Of a stretch of 64,000 nucleotides of DNA, positions 46,936 through 58,211 are shown piece by piece. This stretch comes from Hirsutella rhossiliensis (lineage: Eukaryota; Ascomycota; Sordariomycetes; Hypocreales; Ophiocordycipitaceae), in the NCBI RefSeq assembly GCF_020360975.1, contig NW_025408672.1, forward strand, positions 558,001 through 622,000, in the 5' to 3' direction. The position numbers were made by a program, and so were the translations under genes. Positions within the stretch are counted from its first letter, which is position 1. Each line of letters begins with the position of its first letter. The notes below the pieces were generated by a model. The model made no database searches, had not been told where the DNA came from, and was given only the letters and a program-made list of their open reading frames with translations.

Positions 46936-49454
46936 GCTATAACTTATAAGGGTATTTACCCTTAGTATAGGTCTAGGTATTAGCCTAGACCTTAGCCGAT
47001 AGCGTTATAGGGTAGGGTAGGCTATATATATAAACGTATATTTAGTAGTAGTAAGTATAGCGTATAGTTAGATCTTATATAGCTTATTATTATAATATAA
47101 TAAAAGGTACTTATAGTATAACCCTTTACCTACCTTATAATAATATAAGCTATTTATATATTAAACCTAATATTAAAACCTTAGTAGTACTAGCTAAGGT
47201 AGTAGTAATAGTAGTAGCTACTATAAAAAGAAGCTTAATACTAATAGCTATAGTAATAAGTAAAAGAGCTATACTAGTAATACCTATAAGAAGAGGCTTA
47301 GTAGTAATAAGATAAATAAGCTTAATTTATAAAGCTATTTACTAGATATTATAAGACCTAAACTAACGAGCGACCTTATATTAGATCCTTAATACCCTCT
47401 TAACGCTAACTTTAATAAATACGCCCTTTACTACTAATAGGTTAGAGCGTAAGGCGGCCCTTAATAAATAAAAGCTATTACCTTAGCCTACTTAAGATAG
47501 TAAGCTAAAGACCTTTTACTTCTTCCTTAACCGCTTAATAGTAAAATACTATATTAACGAGAAATAGGGCCTTAATAGCTATAAAGAGATAGCTTAGTTC
47601 TTACTCTTTTATACGCTATTAAAGCCTTAGATATAGCGAGTAGCGGGCTTTTAAGAGCGGGGTAGCCTTAAGGGGACGAAAGACCCTTAAGTATTCTTTA
47701 ACTACTTAGTTTATACCTTTAGTAATATATAGGAGTAAGAGAAAGTATAGGATAAGCTATAGACCCTTACTTAGTAAGAGGGGTAGTCCTTTAAGGAGTT
47801 CTTACTAGAATTTAAAGAGACCCTAACCTAGGCGGCGGGTAATACCGCCTAGGAGGACGGCGCTAAGCTTACTAAGCTATAGAACTCGATCTCCTTAGCG
47901 CTCTAAGAGCTACTTATCCCTATTATAATACCCTCTACCTATAAGGGCTACGTAGCCTGCCTTATAAAGGTAGCTTAAGGATATAAGTAAACGCCGCGCT
48001 TTTAAAAGCTATATAAGCGCTTAGCCTTAAGTAGGACTAATAGGCTAGATAGTTCCTCCTTACTTAACCTATTTATACCTAGGCCTACTCTTAAGTTAGC
48101 GGTTAATATAGATAGCGACGTTTAGATAGCGGCTATACGCCTTAGGGGGCGCGGTAATAATAAGACCCTAGCCGCTCTACTAGTAGCGTAGCTTAGTAAG
48201 ACAGCTAAGTAGGTGCCTTATAAGGAAATTAGTAAACGACGTAAAGAGGGCCGCTATATATATTATAGCGTAAGTACGTATATAGTTAAGTTATACCCTT
48301 ACCTCTTAGTAAGGAGGCTAGTAGTAATATAGGTTACCCGCGCCCTATTAAAATCTAACGATAAAGGAGATAGGGGAACCTTTACTATATATAAGGTAAA
48401 GGGAAAAGCTTAGCTTTAGTATAAAGGCGGGCCCTAGAGCTTAGTAAGCTAATACTAGCTAAGGAGGACCTAGTAAGGCGTATTAAAGAAGAACCTACTT
48501 TAATACTAGTTATTATTAACTAAACTTACCTCCTTTCTACCCTTATAAATAAGGGTTATTAATATTATACTATAATTAATAAAGCGAAAGCCCTTAAGCT
48601 ATACTTATTAATAGAGAAGATTCGCTTTAGGCGTATAAGGGGCACCTTAGCCGCGATAGAGGGCGCGGTTATTAAAGGCGTTACTTAGGTAGCTATAAAG
48701 GTTAATAGCCTCCCGCGGCTACTAATAGTATATATAGTCCCTTAGCTTAAGTTTCCCTTAATTCTTAGGAAGCTATAGTTAATATATATAAAGTTATATT
48801 TAGTACTATATAAAGGGAGGCTATAGTTTAGCCCTACGTAGTCTTAGGTCTAGTATAATAGTAGGGAGAAAGGAGCGCTAGACGCCCTACCTAACTAATA
48901 AGACGCCTAGGAAGTCTTAGCCTTAGTATTTATAGGTATATTACGGTAAATCTATAAGCGGAAGGGGCCGGCTATAGCTATAGTATTAATTTATATAGTT
49001 AGCTTAGCGGATATTAAGAAAGCGCTATAACTAAAGCGCCCTATATTAAAAGAGGAGCTATAGTAGGCTATCCCGCCGCGGTTCTATAACCTACTACCGC
49101 TCTTTTAAAAAAGTAAGGCTAATAAGTTAAACCTATATAAGCTAGGCGTAAACTACTTAATACCGCTTTATATAAGGGATAATAGTAAGGAGCCCCCCCC
49201 GCTATTTAGGCCGCTATATAGTATATTATAAGAGGAACTATTAGCATTAAAAAAGACCTTTATAGACCTCCTTAATAAAGGATTTATTAGGGCTAGCTCC
49301 TTTAAGGTAATAGCTTTAGTCTTATTTATATAGAAGCTAAGGAGGGGACTTTACTTTTATATAAACTACTAAGTATTAAACGTAATTATATACCTAGACT
49401 AGTACCCCTTTCCGCTTATAGGGGAGACCTTTATAACCTAGTAAAGGCAAAGTA

Positions 49455-50100
49455 GTTCCCCATCGCACCTTTCGTAGTGTGCCACGACAACCCAGGGGAT
49501 GCAGACGGCCACACGGGTATCGTCTACTCTGGGTCGGAAGCGCTGGTCTACGGAGCCCCGGATACGGCCGTGATCTAGGCAAATCTGTTCGCCGCCATCC
49601 GCAAGGAGGCCGACGCCGACCTCTCGCTCGGCCAGTACGCCGCCCTCGCCGGAGTGCCCGCCGGCTTCGTCTATCGGTTCGCTTTCGCCGCCTACCTCCT
49701 AGACGACTCGCCCGAGCTCGCTGCGGCATACTAGAGAGCCGCCCGCGTCGGCCCCCTGCGCACGCTGGCCGCGGCCCGCCCCTATGCGGCCAACGTAATG
49801 GCCTATTTCAACTCGTTGGACTAGAAGTTCACCGACGCGTACCTAGGCGGATTCTAGAACCCAGGCCCGACCATATAGGCACCAGCAGTGGCAATCCGTA
49901 ACCAGATTCTAGCCTCTCGCGACGGACTAGCTATGATGCTCCCGGTAGAACCGGCCCCGAACAACGCTTGCGGCGTGCCCATCTACAGAGCCTCCGATAT
50001 GTGGGATGCCCCGGCCGACGTGCCGGCAGGCCCCGAGGAACCAACGGAGGAGGAAGCCGAGGAGGAGATCCCCTGCCCCACCCCTGCCCCCGCGGCGTAA
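49455..50100 (+). pseudogene. Non-saturated reading frame, coat-protein-like C-terminal part, TGG to TAG stops
   Basis: About 215 codons in one frame run from about 49,469 to the TAA at 50,098, with normal GC-rich codon use. The only interruptions are five TAGs (49576, 49732, 49822, 49855 and 49876), all where Trp would fit, consistent with light RIP (CCA to CTA on the other strand). The encoded sequence is Ala-rich and helical, then has YFNSLD, YLGGF, NPGPT and AIRNQILASRDGLAMM. It ends in an acidic Pro/Ala tail (EEPTEEEAEEEIPCPTP). This layout recalls the C-terminus of totivirus/victorivirus-type mycovirus coat proteins, but that is from memory and unverified; a retrotransposon Gag or captured host exon is also possible. 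The 5' part is missing: the frame abuts the gypsy RT. Confidence 0.4.
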
Positions 50101-50112
50101 GACGGTCGGTCA

Positions 50113-50287
50113 CCGGGTTGGCCTCGTGGTATCCCCGGCACTATTCGTTTTGTCACCGGCTTGGCCATAGAGCGCCCCCGGTTATGATTAGTTTTCCCCG
50201 GTTTAGCCACCTGGCGCCCCCGGTCCCAGTAGTGTTTTGCTCCCGGCTTGGCCGCCTCGCGCCCCCGGTGTCAGTCGCACTAGGTTA
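50113..50287 (+). repeat. Four tandem degenerate ~43-bp repeats
   Basis: Units begin near 50113, 50156, 50198 and 50243. Each has CCGG(C/G/T)TT(G/A)GCC followed after about 6 bases by GCGCCCCCGGT (unit 1 is more diverged) and then a T/G-rich spacer. They start 13 bp after the stop of the coat-like frame, so they may lie in its 3' untranslated region. Confidence 0.8.
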
Positions 50288-50824
50288 CGTTCTAGATAAG
50301 AGACGAGTTGCTCCCTATACCAACCTTGGAAATCTACGTAACTTCACCACGATCCCCCGTTGGCGCGACTCCCGCCCGAACACCGCGGGAAACCGACGGG
50401 GACGTCGGTCAATTCTTTCGCCCCGGGCATTTGTTACGGGACACCTTACAGTCGACAATCCAGGTACCCGGAACGACATCTGCTTCCCCTAAGGAAGACA
50501 CCCCCAACTCCCCAAGGCTCCCCGCGGAAGAAGGAACCCGGAAGCCACCGGGCAAACTCCGGGAAATCACCCGGAATTCCCGGAAACGACAACCAAGCGG
50601 ATTGCACGGACATTTCACGGAGATTTCCCCTAGGGACATATTGCACGGGGAATGCACTATAATTTCCCGAGTAATAATAAGTTCCTTAGGGACTGCACCG
50701 ATATTTCCCTAAGAAGTTACCACGAGAACATAGCGGGGAAATTATAGAGAAATACCCGTGCCTACCCGGGAAAACACCGGAAATGCCGCTAAGACACCGC
50801 ACCACTGTCGCACGATCATAAGGT

Positions 50825-50862
50825 TAAGACATTACTCGGTTAAAGCCCCGAGTAAGGTCTTA
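50825..50862. promoter_or_regulatory. Strong stem-loop upstream of a TATA box
   Basis: Arms TAAGACaTTACTCGG and CCGAGTAAgGTCTTA pair over 14 of 15 positions around an 8-base loop (TTAAAGCC). TATATATAG follows at 50874-50882, and a second imperfect hairpin (CCCGC..GCGGG) lies at about 50,900-50,919. The arrangement resembles a transposon or LTR promoter/end structure. The element it belongs to is not identified. Confidence 0.6.
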
Positions 50863-50963
50863 CGCTCATATAGTATATATAGAGGATAGAGAACCCGCTA
50901 GATTTTAGGCGGGCAGAGAAGAATACAGACAGTCGTTACTACTCTTACTTTAACTCGCAAGAC

Positions 50964-51053
50964 CGGTAGCCAGTCCGTATTCAACGCGCGTAATAACGTA
51001 CGGTAGCCAGTCCGTATAACACGTTTAAAACCTACGTACGGTAGCCAGTCCGT
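50964..51053. repeat. Three phased copies of CGGTAGCCAGTCCGT
   Basis: Copies lie at 50964-50978, 51001-51015 and 51039-51053, start-to-start spacing 37 and 38 bp, with unlike sequence between. Each can form a tiny hairpin (CGG..CCG around TAGCCAGT; one base pair longer in the last two copies). They lie about 80-170 bp downstream of the TATA box, as if in a transcript leader. Confidence 0.85.
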
Positions 51054-51169
51054 TTTATTACCCGTCAGACCCGCACCGGATCTAGGCAGACGGCAAGGTT
51101 AACGTACCAGCCCCGTACTAAGGGACTAGTGCTTAACAGTTACGCTAGTATAAAAGTTTACTTCTTTAT

Positions 51170-54100
51170 TAAACGAGGCTAAGAATTACTATTTATCGCC
51201 TAGTAGTTATAATATATTTAACGTTACTAATCGCTCTACCTAGATTATATAAAAACCTTCTTAATTAAGATCCTATCTTATTTATTAGTATTCCTCTTAC
51301 TTAGGTTTAACTAAATAAGGGATATAGGCTAATACGCGGCCCCTTATACTATACCTTAGAAAAGACGCTATTAATATATTTAATAATACGTTCTTAGTAT
51401 ACCGCTTAATCCTTACTATAAATATTAATAAGTATCGAGCTTAGATATTTATTTCCTTATAGCTAAAGTAGTCTATAAATATAAAGCGCCCTTTACTTAT
51501 TAGTCTTAATAGCGCTATAATAGTAGCTAATACGCTTAAATACTAACTCCTTACTTACTTTAATATAATTTTTAAAGAATAACGTTATCTCTTAGTAAAA
51601 GAATTTAGCTAAGCTAAATAGGTTTAAGATAGCTAGCCGCGTACGTTTAAATACTATATTAAAGCTTCTTAGAAATACCTTAGCCGCTTTAGGATTATAT
51701 ATATAGTATACCGTTAGTCTTAGCTTTACTAGGTTTATAATATCGTTTAAGTTAAGTATAAACTATATTATAAGCATACTATAATATAAGATAAGTAACT
51801 AGATCTTATATTATATACTTAAATAAAGTTCCCTTAATATAAGCTACTAGTAGCTATATAGTAAAAGGTATCTTAAGAGCTCCTTTATATTATTATTAGT
51901 AGTTTTACCTAGGCTCTTTAACTTTAGCTTAGCCGCTACTAACTTATTTATAGTTAGCGACTATATAATACGCTTTACCTTAAAGAAGTTCTTCTACGTT
52001 ATACTAAGTATATTAATATAACAATTCCTTAACTATATATTTATATTAAAAATAAGAAATAAAAAGATAGTATATATTGCGAATCGGCTGTTATAGTACT
52101 ATAGTATAATACTAGCCTATATTTAAAGGCTTATATTCTAAGATAATAAGAGATCTCGCGCGGCCGTTTTATCTTTAACTATTATAGCGCGTAAATTAAC
52201 CGTCCCCTTTAACCTTAGGATAACTTCCTCCGCTAGCTATAGTCCTTTATATCTAAATAGTAATAAGATAGGAAAGGTCTTTATAAAGAATAAGGCGTTT
52301 AATAAGTTAGCGAATTTATCTCTATAACTAACTTAAATATATAGCTTATAGATATCTATACCCCCTTAACCCGCCCCCGCCGACCTTATCTTTACCCTTA
52401 GGCCTAGCCGGTTATCCTTAGCCTTATTACTACCTATAGTATTATAAGTAAAGCGGACCTTCTTTATATTTAATACGCCTAGCAGTCTATTTAACGTAAA
52501 TATACTAAAAGAGGTTATCTTATTAATTATTCTAGCCCTATCTTTAGGCTTAGTATTATTAGCCCTATTTACTCTGCCCCCTTTAAATTCTTAACTTAGC
52601 TTATCCGATATATTTTATTCTTAGTAGAGCTAAGTAAAAACTTCCTCGATCTTTACTAGACTATCGTTATTTATAGCCTACTTTATAGGTAGTATAACCT
52701 ATACCGTTTACGTCTTCTCTTATATAAATAGTTCGTTTTACTTTATATATTTATATACTATTAATAGCACGCTATATAATAGGGTTCCCTAACTATTTAT
52801 TTCCGCTCTATCGATCTTAATATTAGCGTAATAAGGATTATTCTTCTTTAATTAAATAAGCGCTTTCTTAACGACTTAACGCCTTATTAATAAGAGACTT
52901 AATAAGTCGCTTAGTACTAGCTTCTCTACGCCTTACTATAATATATAGATCTTATTTATTATTTATAAAAGTAGGTATAGGAGCACCTTTCTTACTAGCT
53001 CCTATATATTATTTAAGAATACTATAATATAGCCCTTAATATATCTTAGATACCTTATAGCCTACCGCTACTTACTTAGAATACTATACCTTATTATAAA
53101 GCTATAATATAAGCTTAGTAAGATAAGCTTTTCTTTAACTAGCGTTAGGCCCTTAAGCTTATTAGGGAATATATACTTATAGCTAAGGCGACTATAAAGG
53201 TAGACCGCTAGAGATAAGCTCCCGCGCCCTAAATATTAAGTATACTTTATATAAACTAAGACGGCCTTACCCTTAAGAAAGTAACTTTAATACTTAAATA
53301 GCGACCGGCCGCTTTTTAAAACGCTGCTTAACCTTTATTAGTCTTATATACTCTCCTTTAACTCTATCCTTATACGCTTATAGTAGTATAGTATATAGGT
53401 TATTATCGGTAAGGTACTTATATTATAAAACGCTTAATAAAACTTTCCTACTATTAATACTTTCCTTTTATATAGTACTAGTATATACTAAGTTTACTTA
53501 TTAAATAGCTTCTCTTTTATAGTAAATTCCTCTTGAAGGTACTATAAAGTACTAGCTAAATCCTCTACTTATAATTCCTTCCTCCTTTACCTTAGATAGC
53601 CGCCCTATATATGTTTTATTAAAGACTTATTATAGCTAAGGTAGCGCTTCCTCTTTCTTTACTTTATAGGCTATAAAGGTCTCGCTACTTTATCTTATCT
53701 TAGCCGACCCTATTCTCTACTTATAGTTTAGTATAATAGCCGCGCTAATAATAGTTTAAATAACTACCTATCTCTTACTACCTTGCCCCTCTCTATAGGC
53801 TAGATTAGCTAAACTAAGTACTGCTTAATATTCTTAAACGGACGCTTAATAGTAGTTACTAGCCGACCTTTTCTTCTTATACTACCTTAGTTTCCTTCTA
53901 GCCCTTATATATTCTTTATTTCTTTAGGTCTAATTAGCCTTAGCGAATATAAACTCTTATTTTTTAGCTAAAATCTTATTATTATTATTAATCCTTTATC
54001 TTAGCGCTTTCTCCTTATACTAAGTATCTACTTAATAAGACTATTTAGCCTTACTAGTACGTCCCTACTAAATTACTAAAGCCTAATAGTCTTAGGTCTA

Positions 54101-54345
54101 CTTATAGCTATAATAGACGCTCTCTTACTATTTAGGTCGTAATCTCGCTTAACTAAGGCCTTTAAAAGACTTAGTACTTATATACTAATAGTAGCCGCTA
54201 TACTCCTCTTATTACCCTTAATCCTCCTCCTCTTAGGTAAAATATACTAGTATAAGATTAAGTCGTTACCCTTATATTATAATATACCGCTAATAAGTAG
54301 CTCTAGACTCCCTTTATATAGCTTTATACCTAGCCCTAGTATTAT
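51170..54345 (-). mobile_element. RIPped Helitron fragment (minus)
   Basis: Minus-strand read-through translation shows the N-terminal region of fungal Helitron proteins. A segment like LTLVKEKLILL..YSFI and HVKGHITVFPNN-type sequence (about 53,000-53,150; the CA/TG codons are now TA) is followed by the Helitron-like N domain (NLNDIINLVKLRLTV, about 51,760) and LYFYRLL-type sequence (about 51,430). The PIF1-type helicase half is missing; the match stops at about 51,170, next to the non-RIPped island. With that island it splits the gypsy A reverse transcriptase. Confidence 0.6.
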
Positions 54346-57300
54346 AGCGTCTATATTTAGGCGTTTTATAAAGTATAAATAGTATATAGGAAGGAGTAGA
54401 AAACGGCGTTCTATATAAGATATAGCTTATTTAAGTAAATAGTCACCCCCTTTAGCTTAGTAAGTACCTTAGCTATATTTTAACGTTATATTAACTAGGT
54501 ACTTAAGGGTTTCCTTAATAAGTTCGCGTTTATATATATAGATAATATTCTTATTTATTTAAGTAGGAGCTATAAAGACTATATATAAAAAGTATAGAAG
54601 GTACTAAACCGCTTAGTAGAGTATAGCTTATACCTAGACTTAAATAAGTACGAATTTAGTATTAAGCGCATTAAATACCTTAGCTTTATTATTATTATAA
54701 GGATAGGTATATAAGCGGACCTAGCTAAGATTTAAGCTATCTATAACTAAGCGACCTTAATATCGTAATAAGGTATATAAAGCTTCCTTAGCTTCGCTAA
54801 CTACTACTAGGTCTTTATTAAGGAGTTCTCGCGGATCGTGCTACCGCTTAATAAGCTAATAAGGGATAGGGCCCCCTTCTCTTAAGGACCTATATAAGTA
54901 AAGGCGTTCTAAGCCCTTAAGGACTTATTTTTATAGGCTTTAATACTACTATAATAAGACTTTAATAATCCTTTAACTATAAAAGTAAACTATAGTAGCT
55001 ATATACTTAAAGGAACCTTATCTTAAGAAGTAAAAGGGTAAAGGAAGCTAGTAGCGTTCTACTCGCGTAAGCTTATTATAGTAAAGAGGAACTACTTAAT
55101 CTATAATAAGGAGATATTAATAATTATTAGCTACCTTAAGTAATAGTAAGTAGAGCTCTATAGCTATAAGAGCTTTAAGATCCTTATAGACTATAGGAAC
55201 CTTAAATACTTTATAACTTAATAGTATCTCTTAGAGTAGTAAGCGCGCTAAGTAAAATATCTCTTACGCTTTTAGTTTTATATTAAGTATAAACTAAGTA
55301 AGGAGGCTATAGTACTAAACGCCTTCTTATAAAGAGAGTAAGACCAGCCTACCTCTATAAATATTAATATATAAGATATATAGATAATCTTAGATAAAGC
55401 GCTTTAAACTTACCTTAGCGCTACTTTATTAAGGGTAAAGGGCGACCCCCTTAAGAGCGGCTAAGGTCCCGGCCCCTCCTAAGGGTACGCTCGATATCCC
55501 TTAGCGTATCTTCTAAGATAAGGAGCTCTAACGCTTATAAGACTAGCTAGCGGTATAAGATAGTATATATATAAGCGTACGCCGCGCTATAAAGGTAAGG
55601 GCGCGCTCCCTTAACCGCGGCCTTAGGTTAAAAGTCTAAGTAAGCGACTACTATATCGACCCCTATAGCTACCTTCGCTATAAGGGCAAGCTATAGGTCC
55701 TAGGCGCGCTAGTAATAATAGAGGCTATAGCTAAAGTAGCCCCCTTAAAAGTTAAAGAGCGGGATAGGTTAAAAGGGTAGATTATATAGATAATCTATAA
55801 GTTAAGTATAATTAGCTACCTTAGCCGTAAGGGTATATTAGCGGCGATTAGCTAGGACTTTTACTAGCTACTTATAGTACTATATATTTACTATTTCCTT
55901 TATAACTATAATATTTATAGCCGCTTAAAGATCTAGTAAGCGCTTAAAAGGGGGCTATTAAAGTTACTATTAGTCCTTAACTAGTTCTATATATATATAT
56001 AAATAGACTTTATTATAGACCTCCCCTTTATAGTAGGTAGTAACTATAACCTTTAGGTTATTAAGGACTATTTAAGTAAGAAGGTAGTACTAAAGCTAAT
56101 ACTATTTATAAAAGTAAAGGCTTATACTAAGCGCTTCCTTTAATACTACGCTCGCTTTTATTAATAGCTAGCTTTAATTACTAGTAATAAGGGCACTAAT
56201 TAAACTAGCTACTTTTAATAGTACCTTTATAAGCTACTTTAAGTTACTTAGTTACTAAGTATAGCTTACTACTTATAGACTAATAAAGGGCCTAAACGCC
56301 TTAACTAAGAAGTATAATCCTACCTTTAAAGGGTAATAGCCTATAACTAAGTAAACTAAGATAAGTAGCTCCTTATAGCTTAGATAGCGCTTAATAGTAA
56401 GTTAAACTCCTTTATTAATATATCTCCTTTCTTTACGCTATATAGGCTTAAACCGCTATTAGCGTAGCTTATTACTATAGATATAAGTATAGAGCGCTAC
56501 CTAGCTAGCTCCTTAAAAGGTAGGGCGTCTACCTTTATATAGAAGCTATAATAAGTTATAGAGTTCTATTAATCCTCGATAGCGTTTACTACCTAAGACT
56601 AAGAGCGGTAGGCTAATAAGTCGCGGGATCCTATAAATAAGTTTATAGTAAAGGATAATATCTAGCTAAACCTTTATAACTATAAATCGACGAGGCTAAA
56701 AAAGAAGCTTAATTAGCTATACGCTAAGTATATAGTAAAGAGGGTACTAAGTTTATAGACTATAGAGCTAGAAGGGCTACCCTTTAGTATCTATAGTACG
56801 ATTAACGTTAACCTTCTTTATCGCGCTACTATAAACCCCTTATTAAGCTAAGAGATAGCGGATCCTTAACTAGCCGCTATCCTTATTAAAGGGGAGGAGG
56901 AGTTCTTAGTAAAGGAGTTATAAGTAGCTTATTAAAAGAATATAGGCCGCGGTAAGAAGCGCGAAGTCTTTATTAAGTAGCGTAGCTACTAAGACCTAAT
57001 ATAAGAGCCGGCTTCTAAGTTTAAGGGTATAGTAGCTTTAGATAAGTTTAAGGCCCTTTATAGGCTAGTAGAGGAGAATAATAGCCTAGTAAAAGAAGCT
57101 ACCCCCTTAGCGGTAAAGTAGCTAGTACCTTAAGGCGCGAGGGAGACTATACCTTACCCTTAAGAAAGCGGTAGGGTACTAGGCCCGCGGCGGTCGCTAT
57201 AATAGTATAAGCTATAGGTATATATTATAGATACTAAGACTATAGATAATAAGTAAGGCGTACTTAGGTCGGCGGTAGTATAAAAGAATTATATTAGCCT

Positions 57301-57737
57301 TTATAAGCGCGCTTAAGGGTATATAGACTAAGCTTAGTAGGCCTTCTTTTTTAATAAGGTCTCGACTACTAAACGGTTATCCTTATTCTCCTCCTTATCC
57401 TTCTCTTTATCTTCCTCCTTAGTATAAGGCGCGGCCCTAGCCTTAAGGGCGCGGATCTAGCCCTCTAAGCTACCTAGCTAAGAGGCGATAGCGGCGGCGT
57501 TAAGGATAGCGGCGGTAGCGGCGGCGGCGGTACTAGTAGTAGTAGAGTATTACGACTATAGTTAGCGGGCTATAAGAGAGTCAGCTATATTTACGTAATA
57601 AGGCGGCTTAGAATAATAGTTAGGATAAGAAGTTACTTAGGCTTAGCTTACCTAGAGCGTATATAAGCTAAGTAAGCCTTATATAAATAGATTACTACTT
57701 AGAAGTATAGCTTATAAGTAAGCTATAGTAAGCTATA

Positions 57738-58206
57738 TGTGACGACCGGTGATATTCCCAAGGGATAAACCTGTCGAGGGGTTTATGTTGGCAGATACAA
57801 CAGGGCGTGGTCTGAGCAATGATAAGTATGTCACGTTGGTGATGAGTCGGAGGTCGTAGACCGTAGACTGTAACCAGGTAATCAAGTGATCGGAATCAGA
57901 GATGAGATCGTGATAGGGATCGTAATGATTGTGTTGAAAGCTAAAGAGCTATCTAGTCTAAAGGAGTGAAATGGGGCAGCTATATATACCCAACTGCCCG
58001 TCTCTGATCGCGAGGTGCTGGAGGTGATCACAGAGGTGATCACCTTGATCGATGAACGATCCGTCGAGCACCGCTCGCTTGATCGTAAGGCGATCCACCG
58101 ATCACCTTTCGCATGGTCACGTGATCCTTCAGCGGTTAGTCATCCCTGGCCCGTGTCATGGCCATCCGTTGGTCGGGTCGTAACATCCGTTGGTCGGGTC
58201 GTAACA
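57738..58206 (-). mobile_element. Unmutated solo LTR with target duplication
   Basis: 469 bp with near-inverted ends (TGTGACGACC.. and ..GGTCGTAACA) and a perfect 5-bp duplication CTATA on both sides (57733-57737 and 58207-58211). It carries normal CA/TG frequency within RIP-saturated DNA. In the reverse orientation it contains a TATA-like TATATATAGCTG and aligns over about 290 bp with the RIPped sequence right after it. A direct duplication of CATCCGTTGGTCGGGTCGTAA is present at its 58,2xx end. Confidence 0.9.
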
Positions 58207-58211
58207 CTATA

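Larger units (their letters stand above)
46936..57737 (+). mobile_element. Gypsy A: RIPped Ty3/gypsy chromovirus-type element, interrupted
   Basis: Read-through translation gives Gag with a decayed CCHC knuckle (about 48,255), then the start of RT (YPLPLIGE-like, about 49,405) ending at about 49,450. The same RT resumes at about 54,350 (an AFxKxR..KTAF segment, then YIDDILIYL near 54,540). RNase H, integrase (about 55,980-56,300) and a chromodomain-like segment (about 56,920-57,060) follow. The order Gag-RT-RNaseH-IN-chromodomain is that of chromoviruses. The 4.9 kb between the two RT parts is foreign. All TGG and CAG/CAA codons examined have become TAG/TAA. Confidence 0.7.

Noticed and set aside
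49479..49901. Open frame in another phase over the island
   Set aside because: Highly Arg/Pro-rich, typical of a shifted frame of GC-rich coding DNA. The frame with RIP-type TAG stops has balanced composition and is the likely original.
50308..50712. Open frames downstream of the coat-like frame
   Set aside because: Pro/Arg-rich with no domains. I checked for a viral polymerase following the coat-like frame and saw none of its motifs.
50964..51053. CRISPR-like array (three 15-bp repeats with unlike spacers)
   Set aside because: Only three short repeats, in a fungal nuclear genome, next to transposon-like promoter features; not a CRISPR array.
57481..57560. GCGGCGG-type triplet tract as a gene
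   Set aside because: Part of the RIPped gypsy A 3' region; a decayed low-complexity tail, not a separate gene.
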